Part shown: positions 8,813-17,646 of the stretch, piece after piece
Numbering within the stretch: position 1 is the stretch's first letter
Layout: each line of letters starts with the position of its first letter
From: Ruminococcaceae bacterium OttesenSCG-928-I18
Lineage (GTDB): Bacteria; Bacillota; Clostridia; Oscillospirales; Ruminococcaceae
NCBI GenBank assembly: GCA_030266325.1
Contig: JAJDHT010000002.1
Span: forward strand, 52,551-116,550
DNA length: 64,000 nucleotides
Direction: 5' to 3'
Made by a program: the position numbers and the translations under genes
Notes under the pieces: model-generated
Databases searched by the model: none
Told to the model about the DNA's origin: nothing
Seen by the model: the letters and a program-made list of their open reading frames with translations, nothing else

Positions 8813-9027
8813 CAGATTTCGATAAACCAGTCGGGCTTTGTGTAGTCCTGCCAGAGCTGCAAAGGCATGCCCGCCACAAGACAGGTATAACACCGCCCCT
8901 TTCCACGTATGGTTTTGCGTTTCAAAACCCTTCCGATGCGTACAAATTCACCTTGTAAATATACACCCACAGGGTCGTTGAATTTACTGGTGATGTCGTT
9001 GAGTACAACCACATTCTGCCGGCTCAT
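8812..9027 (-). CDS. Small hypothetical protein
   Basis: 71 aa ORF with GGAGGG RBS and a perfect operator-like inverted repeat upstream. Confidence 0.5.
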   Translation of the reverse strand: MSRQNVVVLNDITSKFNDPVGVYLQGEFVRIGRVLKRKTIRGKGRCYTCLVAGMPLQLWQDYTKPDWFIEI

Positions 9028-9040
9028 AATAAACCCTCCA

Positions 9041-9079
9041 TATAGTAGTAATACAACAAAACGGTGTATTACTACTATA
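9041..9079 (-). promoter_or_regulatory. Perfect 14-bp inverted repeat upstream of the 71-aa gene
   Basis: TATAGTAGTAATAC-N11-GTATTACTACTATA. Confidence 0.6.
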
Positions 9080-9132
9080 TACGAACCCCGCCCTTTTGTA
9101 AAGAGGACGGGGTAAATTTCACAAATGGGGGG

Positions 9133-9381
9133 TTACTTCGAAACTTTTTTGACGATCCACAATAGAATGACGGAACCGAGAAGAGCCACAAAAATGCTCC
9201 ACAGGTTGAAACCGGTAACGCCTGTGCCGCCGAGCAGGCCGACAATAAGACCGCCGACAAATGCGCCTATGATGCCGACGATGATGTTGGTCAGGCAACC
9301 CATCTGTTTGTCGGTGTTCATGATTTTGCTGGCCAGCCAGCCGGCCAGCGCTCCAACGATGATCCAAGAAAGCAAACCCAT
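9133..9381 (-). CDS. GlsB/YeaQ/YmgE family stress-response membrane protein
   Basis: MGLLSWIIVGALAGWLASKIM...GCLTNIIVGIIGAFVGGLIVGLLG. Confidence 0.85.
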   Translation of the reverse strand: MGLLSWIIVGALAGWLASKIMNTDKQMGCLTNIIVGIIGAFVGGLIVGLLGGTGVTGFNLWSIFVALLGSVILLWIVKKVSK

Positions 9382-9476
9382 TGTCTTGTCCTCCTGTATA
9401 AAATATTGCCTTATGTGAACAATACGAGGCAGAGGGCCCATTGTTGTCAAAAAGAGGACATTTTCGGGTCTGGCGA

Positions 9477-9758
9477 TCAGGCCCAAAAGAGCAAGAACAA
9501 AAACGCGGCGATGGAAAGCAGAAGACAGACGATGCCTGCGGCGAAGAGAAACCGGCTGAGATTGGCCGTGAAATTAGATGGATTACCCGCTGGTGGGGTC
9601 TCATGCCCCGCCCCTTGGGGCGGGCATGCCGGTTCCTGGCGCCGATACCCCGTAGTTTGCTGCGGGGAGCGCGCTTCATTTCGGGGCACGTATCGGCGGA
9701 TCAGTTCCCCAAGCACAACAAGTAGGAGGCCGAGCAACCCAAAGAGAAAAGCCAGCAT
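9477..9758 (-). CDS. Small two-TM membrane protein interrupted in frame by a family A repeat
   Basis: N- and C-terminal TM segments; middle residues NEARSPQQTTGYRRQEPACPPQGAGHETPPAGNP are encoded by the repeat. Confidence 0.55.
   Translation of the reverse strand: MLAFLFGLLGLLLVVLGELIRRYVPRNEARSPQQTTGYRRQEPACPPQGAGHETPPAGNPSNFTANLSRFLFAAGIVCLLLSIAAFLFLLFWA
9585..9680. repeat. Palindromic repeat family A, copy 2 (inside ORF 9477-9758)
   Basis: GGGTCTCATGCCCCGCCccttGGGGCGGGCATG...CCGATACCCCGTAGTTTGCTGCGGGGAGCGCGCTTCATT. Confidence 0.7.
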
Positions 9759-9888
9759 AGAATCACCACCTGCCTCATCCTAGCAGGCAAGTAGTGTCAA
9801 AAAATGACGAATGCTGTCGTTATGGCTGCCCCGTCCTGCGGCAAGGTACGATTTTACTCTGTTTATAAAAAGAGATTATTAAAGGGGC

Positions 9889-12255
9889 TTATATCTCTTT
9901 TTTGTGGATTTCGAGCGCGGCTTCCACAGATTTTCGCGCGTCCTTGACATAGTAGTCGGCACCGATCTTCATGGCAAAACTCTCGGTGAGCACGGCGCCG
10001 CCCACCATTACCTTACAGCTCAGGCCCTCTTCACGCAGAGCGGCGATGGTTTTCTCCATGGCGGGCAGGGTGGTGGTCATCAGTGCAGACAGGCCGACGA
10101 GTTTGGCGCCGTGCTCTTTGGCGGCGGCAACGATGGTTTGGGGGGGCACGTCCCTGCCCAGGTCGATGACGCGGAAGCCATAGTTTTCCAGCAGCACCTT
10201 CGCGATGTTTTTGCCGATGTCATGGATATCCCCCTGCACGGTGGCCACAATGACGGGGGGGCCGTCCAAATCCGACTGGCCGTATTGGTTGCGGATGACC
10301 TCGAAGGCCGCCTTGGCCGCCTCGGCCGAGGCGAGCAGCTGAGGCAGAAACAGAGTGCCTGCCTCAAAACCCTGGCCCACCGTGTCGAGCGCAGGCATCA
10401 TCTCTCCGTTGACCAAGGCGAGCCCCTCTGCGCCCTCTTCCAAAAGCCGCCGGGTTTCCGAGGCGGCCTCGGTGCGCAGGCCGGACTCAATGAGAGCGCG
10501 CAGGGGGGTGGCCCCTTTGTTTTTTGGGGTTGCGGCAGGGGACTCGGTCTCCCGGAAACGCCCGATATATCGCTGCGAGTCGGGGTCGAGGCCCATGAGA
10601 AGCTCGAAGGCGGCGATGGTGTCCATCATGTCGGATGCGCCGGGGTTGAGGATGGGAAGGTCGAGCCCCGCCCAGAGCGCGAGGTTGAGAAAGGTGCGGT
10701 TGACAAGCGGCCGGTTGGGCAGCCCGAAACTCACATTGCTGACGCCCAGCAGGGTTTTAAGACCGAGTGTTTCCTTGACAAGTAGGGTGGCCCGCAAGGT
10801 CTCCTCGGGTGTGGCGCCCCCGGCGCTCGCGGCGAGAGTCAGGCAGTCGATATAGACATCCTGCCTCTCCAGGCCGAAGCGGAGGGCCTGCAGAAGGATG
10901 TTTTCGGCGATGGCAAAACGCTCTTCGGCCGTTGCGGGAATGCCGCTTTCGTCCAGGGTGAGCCCGATGACGGCGGCGCCATACCGTTTACACAGCGGCA
11001 GGATGCTCTCCATCTTTTCGCGCTCGCCGCTGGTGGAGTTGACGAGGGGTTTGCCGTTGTAGACGCGCAGGGCGGCGGCCAGGGCGTCTGCGTTGGAACT
11101 GTCCAAAACAAGAGGCAGGTCGCAGACGGCCTGTACGGCCTTGACGGCCTTTGGCAGCAGCTGTACTTCATCCACGCCGGGCGCCCCGACGTTTACATCG
11201 AGAATGGCGGCACCGCTGCTCTCCTGCTCGGCGGCGAGGCTTTGCAGGTGGGAGAGGTCCCCGCTGGCAAGGGCCTGTTGTAAGCGCTTTTTGCCCGTGG
11301 GGTTGATCCTTTCCCCCACGGGGCGGATGCCGTCTATTGTGACGACCCGCGTGGCGCTGCTGAGAAGGCTTTGGGGTACATAGGCGGAGGGGGCGGGGCT
11401 GTGGTCCTGGACCAGGCGGGCCAGCGCTTTGATGAAATCCGGGTCTGTGCCGCAGCAGCCCCCGATAGCGGAAACTCCCAGATTCAGGTACCCCTCGCAC
11501 TCCCCGCAGAAAGCTTCGGCCGTGAGGTTGTATTGGCCGGTGAGCGGGTCGGGCAGGCCGGCGTTCGGCTTGACGAACACGGCGGTGTTCGCCGCTTTGC
11601 ACAGGCGCTTTGCCAGCGGCAGGATGGCACGGGGCCCGAGGGAGCAGTTGATCCCGAGGGCATCGGCACCGAGCGGGCCGAGGCTGGCCGCCATGGCCTC
11701 TACAGAGACCCCTGCGAAAGTGCGCCCATTTTCTTCGAAACTCATCGAGACGATGACGGGCAGAGTGCTGTGTTCCTTGGCGGCCAGCAGTGCGGCCCGC
11801 GCTTCGTACAGGTCGGTCATGGTCTCAATGGCGATGAGGTCGGCGCCGGCCTTTTCACCGGCAGCGGTCATTTCTGCAAAGAGGGAGTAAGCGTCCTCGA
11901 ACGCCAGTGTACCCGTGGGTTCCAGCAGTTCACCCAGCGGGCCAATATCCAGCGCCACGCGCGCGCCGGTTCCCTCGCAGGCTTTTTTTGCACAGGACAC
12001 CGCCGCCTGGATGACGGCGGACACGGTAAGGTCGCTCCCTGCAAGTTTTTTGGCATTGGCGCCGAAGGTGTTGGCGTAGACGATGTCGGCGCCGGCCTGA
12101 ATGTAGGCGCGGTGAATTTCGGTGAGCTTTTCGGGGGCGGTGAAGACCATCTCCTCGGGTCTTGCACCTGCGGCCAGCCCCGCGGCCTGCAACATGGTAC
12201 CCATGGCGCCGTCCAGCAAGGTGAAGCGGCCTTTTTTAAAGACTTGGTTTTCCAC
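9889..12255 (-). CDS. metH: Cobalamin-dependent methionine synthase lacking the activation domain
   Basis: Homocysteine methyltransferase (GGCCGTDPDFI), pterin-binding (RINPTGKKRL), B12-binding (DIHDIGKNI) modules; GTG start at 12255 after AAGAGGGGA. Confidence 0.85.
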   Translation of the reverse strand: MENQVFKKGRFTLLDGAMGTMLQAAGLAAGARPEEMVFTAPEKLTEIHRAYIQAGADIVYANTFGANAKKLAGSDLTVSAVIQAAVSCAKKACEGTGARVALDIGPLGELLEPTGTLAFEDAYSLFAEMTAAGEKAGADLIAIETMTDLYEARAALLAAKEHSTLPVIVSMSFEENGRTFAGVSVEAMAASLGPLGADALGINCSLGPRAILPLAKRLCKAANTAVFVKPNAGLPDPLTGQYNLTAEAFCGECEGYLNLGVSAIGGCCGTDPDFIKALARLVQDHSPAPSAYVPQSLLSSATRVVTIDGIRPVGERINPTGKKRLQQALASGDLSHLQSLAAEQESSGAAILDVNVGAPGVDEVQLLPKAVKAVQAVCDLPLVLDSSNADALAAALRVYNGKPLVNSTSGEREKMESILPLCKRYGAAVIGLTLDESGIPATAEERFAIAENILLQALRFGLERQDVYIDCLTLAASAGGATPEETLRATLLVKETLGLKTLLGVSNVSFGLPNRPLVNRTFLNLALWAGLDLPILNPGASDMMDTIAAFELLMGLDPDSQRYIGRFRETESPAATPKNKGATPLRALIESGLRTEAASETRRLLEEGAEGLALVNGEMMPALDTVGQGFEAGTLFLPQLLASAEAAKAAFEVIRNQYGQSDLDGPPVIVATVQGDIHDIGKNIAKVLLENYGFRVIDLGRDVPPQTIVAAAKEHGAKLVGLSALMTTTLPAMEKTIAALREEGLSCKVMVGGAVLTESFAMKIGADYYVKDARKSVEAALEIHKKEI

Positions 12256-12922
12256 AGTAGTTCCCCTCTTTTCTCTGTACACAGTTTTCGAAAAGGATGC
12301 AGTGGTCGCATCCGGCAAGTTTTCCCTCTACAGGGTGATCGGCGATGCCGAGCAGGGCGGTGATGCTTTTCCTGGGAAGTAAAATGCCGCTTTGGCTGAC
12401 CGAAAGGCCTATGGCGCGTGGCCCGTCGAGCAGGCGCAATAAATCACGCTGCAGCTCGATGGGCAGGTCGCCATAACCCGGCGAAAACCTTCCGGTGAGA
12501 AACTGCCCCTGTGTTTCTGTCTGCTGCCGCAGCTGCCTTTCCGCCTCGTTTGCATATTGCTCCGCCAGCGTAGAGGCGGCGGTGTCCATCAGGACAGCCA
12601 GCTCCACACTCGTGGCCTCCGCTTTGCGTATGGCGGCTTCGGGCCTCTGCCCGAGGGTGAGGGCCAAAAGAAGAACCGACGAGCACCCCGCCAGGTGCGC
12701 CGCAATGTCGCGGCCGGTGAGGGTGGTTTCACTTGTCCCCAGCCGCAGGCCGGCGCCAAGCGGGAAAGAGGCGTAGAGAAAGCGCGGTTTTGCCGCCTGC
12801 TGCACGGCATGGCAAGCCGCCGTAAGTTTTGCCTCTGTCTGCTCGTCGGCAGGTAAACCCCTATACCCCAGAGCGGAGAGAACCCCGGCGCGGTCTACAG
12901 GCAAAACGTTTTTGAATTGCAT
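12236..12922 (-). CDS. MetH activation-domain-like protein
   Basis: RFSPGYGDLPIELQRDLLRLLDGPRAIGLSVSQSGILLPRKSITALLGI...C...C; overlaps metH start. Confidence 0.75.
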   Translation of the reverse strand: MQFKNVLPVDRAGVLSALGYRGLPADEQTEAKLTAACHAVQQAAKPRFLYASFPLGAGLRLGTSETTLTGRDIAAHLAGCSSVLLLALTLGQRPEAAIRKAEATSVELAVLMDTAASTLAEQYANEAERQLRQQTETQGQFLTGRFSPGYGDLPIELQRDLLRLLDGPRAIGLSVSQSGILLPRKSITALLGIADHPVEGKLAGCDHCILFENCVQRKEGNYCGKPSL

Positions 12923-12937
12923 GGGGTCTCTCCTTTG

Positions 12938-13041
12938 CATCCCGAGGGGCGGGGTCTCACACCCCGCCCCCCTGGGGCGGATGTGTGCTCCCATGACGCC
13001 GATACCCCGCAGATTGCTGCGGGGAGCGCTTCATTCGGCGC
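12938..13041. repeat. Palindromic repeat family A, copy 3
   Basis: GGGGTCTCACACCCCGCCcccctGGGGCGG...CCGATACCCCGCAGATTGCTGCGGGGAGCGCTTCATT. Confidence 0.7.
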
Positions 13042-13057
13042 CTTTTTGCATAGGTTC

Positions 13058-13087
13058 AGTATACACTGGAAAAGCGGCCACTGTAAA
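13058..13087 (-). promoter_or_regulatory. Sigma-A-like promoter for the metH operon
   Basis: Minus strand TTTACA-N18-TATACT. Confidence 0.55.
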
Positions 13088-13091
13088 GCGC

Positions 13092-13146
13092 AGGGGGGAG
13101 GCCACATGAAATTTACCAGATAAACGACGCGACGGGGACACTCCGG
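13092..13146 (-). repeat. MITE-like family B, truncated copy in reverse orientation
   Basis: CATGAAATTTACCAGATAAACGACGCGACGGGGACACTCCGG is the reverse complement of the family B left end. Confidence 0.5.
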
Positions 13147-13214
13147 GAAAAGGGGAGGATATTTTTGTATTGACAAGAGAAAAGCACTGTGATACTATTA
13201 TCACCATATTACAA

Positions 13215-13507
13215 CGGCTGTGATGGAGACAAAGGCGTTGCCTATGCCGGAACCGTCTTTTGGGCGGACTAGAGATTCTGCGGTGGGTGCAAGCAGAACC
13301 CGTATGGCGCGTATCATTACACTCCGGAGCCGGTGTGCTGAAAAGACCGCTGAGTAGGCATGCCCGGGTGCCCCCGTTACAGGGCTAGGGTTCGCAGGAC
13401 CCGAAGAGTGACGGTGTATCAACATCGTAAGCAGGGTGGTACCGCGCAAGCGTTTTCGCTTTCGTCCCTTGAACAGAGGTCTGTTCGGGTGGCGGAAGTT
13501 TTTTTAT
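13215..13507 (+). promoter_or_regulatory. T-box riboswitch leader with terminator
   Basis: AGGGTGGTACCGCG (about 13433-13446); AGTAGGCATGCCCGGG region; distal GGTGGGTGCAAGC loop; terminator stem CGTCCCttGAACAGA/TCTGTTCgGGGtGgCG followed by TTTTTTT. Confidence 0.85.
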
Positions 13508-13584
13508 GCCCAAAACCCGGCAGAGACACATTTGTTTTGCCCGCCTGCGAAGGGCACGCCAACACCGAGGACGGGGAGGAAATA

Positions 13585-15051
13585 ATGATGGCAGCAGAAG
13601 CGTACAACAAAATCGAGTTTTTTTCGGGGGACAGCATTCCGCTTGAAATGCATAAGGTGCGGATGGTACAGCGGCTCTACCTGCTGCCCATCGAAGAGCG
13701 CCTGGCGGCGATGCAGCAGGCGGGAAACAACACCTTTTTGCTGAAAAACCGCGATGTTTTTATCGACATGTTGACGGACAGCGGTGTGAACGCGATGAGC
13801 GAACAACAGTACGCCGCCATGCTGATGGCCGACGACAGCTACGCGGGCAGCGAGACCTTTTTCCGCCTGCAGAAGACGCTGCAGGAGATTTTTGGCAAAG
13901 AGTATTTCCTGCCCACCCACCAGGGGCGCGCCGCCGAAAACATTTTGGCGAACGCCTTTGTGACGTCCGGCAGCCACACCATGATGAACTATCACTTCAC
14001 CACCACGAAGGCGCATATTACGCGCCTTGGGGGAACCGTGCACGAGGTGACCACGGACGAAGTGCTGAACGTGGACAGCACCGAGCCATTTAAGGGGAAT
14101 ATCGACCTGCAAAAACTCAAGGCCACGATAGACGAAGTGGGCGCTGACAAGGTGGCCTTCGTGCGCATCGAGGCGGGCACAAACCTGGTTGGCGGGCAGC
14201 CGGTTTCCCTGCAGAATATGCGGGAAGTCTCGCAACTGTGCCGCCGTTTGGGCATCATGGTGGTGCTGGACGCGAGCCTTTTGGCCGACAACCTCTTTTT
14301 TATCAAGACGCGCGAAGAGGCCTGTCGGGAGAAATCCATTGCGGAAATCGTACTGGAGATGTCGCAGCTGATGGACATCATCTATTTCTCGGCGAGGAAA
14401 CTGGGTTGCGCACGCGGCGGCGGCATTCTCACCTCGAGTGAGGAACACTTCAAAAAAATGCGGACACTCGTAACCCTTTACGAAGGGTTTCTCACCTATG
14501 GCGGCATGTCTGTGCGCGAGATGGAGGCGCTTGCCGTGGGTATGCGCGAGACTTTGGACGTCCATGTCATCAGCCAGACGCCGCTGTATGTGGAGGCGCT
14601 TGGCAAGGAGCTCGACAAAAACGGGGTTCCCACGGTGAAGCCCTGGGGCGGGCTAGGCTGCCATGTGGACGCCACCCGGTTTGTGCAGGGCATTCCTCAG
14701 GACCAATACCCCGCGGGGGCTTTGGCCGCGGCCATTTTCATCACAGGCGGCATACGCGGCATGGAACGCGGCACCCTTTCGGAACAGCGCAACGAAGACG
14801 GCAGCGAACACCTGGCCGACATGGAACTGGTGCGCCTGGCTGTGCCGAAGCGGGTTTTCACCTACTCGCAGATTAAATACGTGGCCGACCGCGTTTCGTG
14901 GTTATACGAAAACCGCGAGCTGATTGGCGGGCTGGAATTTGAAGAGGAACCCGAGACCCTGCGCTTTTTCCTCGGCCGCTTGCGTCCCATAGGGGACTGG
15001 CAGGAAAAACTGGTGGCCAAGTTTAAAAAGGATATGCCCACCGGAGTGTAA
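13585..15051 (+). CDS. Tryptophanase/tyrosine phenol-lyase-like PLP enzyme
   Basis: NTFLLKNRDVFIDMLTDSG, PTHQGRAAENI, GGQPVSLQNMREV, SARKLG PLP-lysine region, GIRGMERGTLSEQRNEDG. Confidence 0.8.
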   Translation: MMAAEAYNKIEFFSGDSIPLEMHKVRMVQRLYLLPIEERLAAMQQAGNNTFLLKNRDVFIDMLTDSGVNAMSEQQYAAMLMADDSYAGSETFFRLQKTLQEIFGKEYFLPTHQGRAAENILANAFVTSGSHTMMNYHFTTTKAHITRLGGTVHEVTTDEVLNVDSTEPFKGNIDLQKLKATIDEVGADKVAFVRIEAGTNLVGGQPVSLQNMREVSQLCRRLGIMVVLDASLLADNLFFIKTREEACREKSIAEIVLEMSQLMDIIYFSARKLGCARGGGILTSSEEHFKKMRTLVTLYEGFLTYGGMSVREMEALAVGMRETLDVHVISQTPLYVEALGKELDKNGVPTVKPWGGLGCHVDATRFVQGIPQDQYPAGALAAAIFITGGIRGMERGTLSEQRNEDGSEHLADMELVRLAVPKRVFTYSQIKYVADRVSWLYENRELIGGLEFEEEPETLRFFLGRLRPIGDWQEKLVAKFKKDMPTGV

Positions 15052-15076
15052 AAAGACCTTGGGTTTCTCAAAAAGA

Positions 15077-15122
15077 AGAGAGGCGCCCTCCCGTTTTGCC
15101 GCGGGAGGGCGCTGCATTTTTG
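15077..15122 (+). terminator. Terminator hairpin
   Basis: GCGCCCTCCCgttttgccgcGGGAGGGCGC then TTTTTG. Confidence 0.65.
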
Positions 15123-15136
15123 TTTGTTTTGGGATA

Positions 15137-15820
15137 CTACTTATTGCCCTTTTCGAAGAATGGCGCCAAGACCGCGGCGAAACCTGCAACGGTCATGGTT
15201 TGCAGGATGATTTTGCCCGGGCCCGTCACCTTGGTATCGAATACACTCTCGCCGCCGAAAAGCCAGTTTTTCACACCCTTGATCTCTTCAAGCTCCATCG
15301 TGCAGGTGTCTTCCATGAGGGCCAGGTTCCCTGTGCTGACGAGCATGCTTTGCCCCGGGGCCAGGTCGTATTCAACCGCATACCCGTCTATCTCGACAAA
15401 GACCGTGCCGTTGCCGGTGAGCTTTTGCATCACAAAACCCTCGCCGCCAAAAAGGCCGGTGCTAAATTTCTTTTGAAAATATATCTCGATCTCAACCCCC
15501 ATTTCGGAGGCCAAAAACGCACTTTTCTGGCAGATGATGCTTTTGCCGGGCGTGAGGGTGTAGGCGCGTATAGACCCTGTGAAGCTGGAGCCAAAGGCGA
15601 TCATCCCGGGCCCGCCCTCACAGGTATAGATGTTCTGAAAGATCGATTCACCGCCCAATACCCTTCCAAACATCTTGCCAATGCCCCCGCCCGCATTGGT
15701 GGACATCGCCATGTTGGGCGAGCACCAGGTCATAGACCCTTTTTCTGTTTTCATAGCTTCTCCGGGGTTCAGCTGGCACTCAACTACGGGCATGGGTTCA
15801 CCGATGATGTTGTATTCCAT
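15137..15820 (-). CDS. AIM24 / TIGR00266 family protein
   Basis: ECQLNPGEAMKTEKGSMTWCSPNM...GGGIGKMFGRVLGGESIFQN...STGLFGGEGFVMQKL. Confidence 0.85.
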   Translation of the reverse strand: MEYNIIGEPMPVVECQLNPGEAMKTEKGSMTWCSPNMAMSTNAGGGIGKMFGRVLGGESIFQNIYTCEGGPGMIAFGSSFTGSIRAYTLTPGKSIICQKSAFLASEMGVEIEIYFQKKFSTGLFGGEGFVMQKLTGNGTVFVEIDGYAVEYDLAPGQSMLVSTGNLALMEDTCTMELEEIKGVKNWLFGGESVFDTKVTGPGKIILQTMTVAGFAAVLAPFFEKGNK

Positions 15821-16051
15821 TCTCTTCCTCCTTACTGTATGTTTACCGCCTGTGTCGGCCCTGAACTGTTTTCATTTTAGCATGCTGGTTTAAGCATAGC
15901 AACGCCAAGTATCACCATATAAAGCGGAATGTCACCATTTTCTGACATTTCATGTGAAAGGGTTTGATGCAGCCTATAAAGCCCGAAAGAAAAATCCCCT
16001 CTCCGCAAGGGTGTGCGGTGAGGGGGTTCGCTGCGATACTCTGGTGTTTCC

Positions 16052-16100
16052 ATTCCCCACGAGCGGAGTCAACGACCTCGCCCCTTAGGGCGCTTCATTG
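16052..16100. repeat. Family A-related short repeat
   Basis: TTCCCCACGAGCGGAGTC...CGCCCCTTAGGGCGCTTCATTGG; resembles 25968 and 26136 copies. Confidence 0.4.
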
Positions 16101-16129
16101 GCTCTGCCGCGGGATCGGTTTACCCGGGT

Positions 16130-17053
16130 TTAGTAGATGCCCAGCGTGAGATACCGGTCGCCGCTGTCCGGCAGCAGGATCACAATATTTTTTTGGCTGT
16201 TTTCCGGCCGCGCGGCCAACTGCAACCCGGCCCACAAAGCCGCCCCTGAGGAAATGCCACACAAGAGCCCCTCCCGCCGGCAGAGGTCTTTCGCGGTTTT
16301 CATCGCCTCCTCGCTGGGTACATCCACAACTTCATCCACCACGGTGGCGTCATAGTTGCCGGGGATAAACCCTGCGCCGATCCCCTGTATTTTGTGTGCG
16401 CCAGGTGCCCCGCCCGTCAACACGGGGGACTCCTGCGGCTGAACAGCCACAATCTGCACCTCTTTTTTCTTTTGTTTGAGAAAACGCCCTACGCCGCTGA
16501 CGGTGCCTCCGCTGCCCACTCCCGCGACGAAGAGGTCCACTTTGCCGTCCAGGTCGTGCCATATTTCCGGCCCGGTGGTTTTTTCGTGGGCGGCGGGGTT
16601 GGCAGGGTTGTCGAACTGGCTTGGGACAAACGCGTTGGCCTTGTTGGCAATCTGTTTTGCCTTTTCGATGGCGCCCTTCATACCCTTTGTGCCTTCGGTC
16701 AGTACCAGCTCGGCACCATAGGCCTTCAGCATGGCGCGGCGCTCCTCGCTCATCGTTTCGGGCATGGTGAGGATCACCCGGTACCCCTTTGGCACGCCGA
16801 TATAGGCGAGACCGATTCCCGTATTGCCCGAGGTGGGCTCCACAATGGTCCCGCCGGGTTGCAGCTTCCCGCTTCGTTCAGCCTCCTGGATCATCTCTTT
16901 GGCGGCCCGGTCTTTCACACTTCCGGCGGGGTTGAGATATTCAAGTTTTGCATAGAGGGCGGCTTGTATCCCGGCGTCCTTTTCCATTTCGCTAAGGCGT
17001 GCAAGGGGAGTGTTTCCAACCAGTTCCTGTGTTTTCTTTATAGGCAAGGCCAT
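16130..17053 (-). CDS. cysK: Cysteine synthase A
   Basis: LVGNTPLARL, NPAGSVKDRAA, PTSGNTGIGLAYI, GSGGTVSGVGRFLK, GISSGAALWA. Confidence 0.93.
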   Translation of the reverse strand: MALPIKKTQELVGNTPLARLSEMEKDAGIQAALYAKLEYLNPAGSVKDRAAKEMIQEAERSGKLQPGGTIVEPTSGNTGIGLAYIGVPKGYRVILTMPETMSEERRAMLKAYGAELVLTEGTKGMKGAIEKAKQIANKANAFVPSQFDNPANPAAHEKTTGPEIWHDLDGKVDLFVAGVGSGGTVSGVGRFLKQKKKEVQIVAVQPQESPVLTGGAPGAHKIQGIGAGFIPGNYDATVVDEVVDVPSEEAMKTAKDLCRREGLLCGISSGAALWAGLQLAARPENSQKNIVILLPDSGDRYLTLGIY

Positions 17054-17113
17054 ACCGTTCTCCTTTTTTAAAAATACCCCCGCGGGGATACGCGGGGGTA
17101 AAATATTTAACAC

Positions 17114-17551
17114 TCAGATGAGATCGTCGCTATCGGGGCTTTTTTTCTCGTTGTTCACGACATCTTCCAGGGTGATTCCATCCACATAATCGGCAATATG
17201 CTGGTACAACCCCTCCCAGACGGGCAGGGTAGAGCAAAATTCCGCGCGGGGACAGGGGTTCGGCACTACCTCGAGGCAGGACACGGGAGCGAGATTTCCC
17301 TCGGTAACACGCAATATTTCCCCGACCGTATACTGCGTGGGACGCCTTGCCAGCTTATAGCCCCCCTGTGGGCCGCGCACGCTGTGCAGATAGCCGGCTT
17401 TGGTGAGCTGGCTCACAATCTGCTCGAGGTATTTCATAGAGATTGCCTGGCGTTCCGCCACATCTTTCAGGGAGACATATTCTCCTGTATCATACAAAGA
17501 CAGGTCCACCATCAAGCGCAGCGCATACCTGCCTTTGGTTGAAATCTTCAT
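17114..17551 (-). CDS. Rrf2 family transcriptional regulator (IscR/CymR-like)
   Basis: MKISTKGRYALRLMVDLSLY...RQAISMKYLEQIVSQLTKAGYLHSVRGPQGGYKLAR; upstream of cysK. Confidence 0.9.
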   Translation of the reverse strand: MKISTKGRYALRLMVDLSLYDTGEYVSLKDVAERQAISMKYLEQIVSQLTKAGYLHSVRGPQGGYKLARRPTQYTVGEILRVTEGNLAPVSCLEVVPNPCPRAEFCSTLPVWEGLYQHIADYVDGITLEDVVNNEKKSPDSDDLI

Positions 17552-17646
17552 GTTACCAACTCCCATCTCACTATACCACAGACATGGTAGGAAAACAAGA
17601 AAAGCCACTGCCTGCCATATTCTAGCCTATACGGCCCCACATAAAC

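Noticed and set aside
11371-12363. 330-aa plus-strand ORF opposite metH
   Set aside because: Antisense shadow of metH
12923-13057. SAM or cobalamin riboswitch upstream of the metH operon
   Set aside because: Region is filled by the family A repeat; no recognisable riboswitch core
13360-13584. N-terminal extension of the lyase ORF (ORF-track start 13360)
   Set aside because: Lies in the T-box leader; true start is ATG 13585 after GGGGAGG
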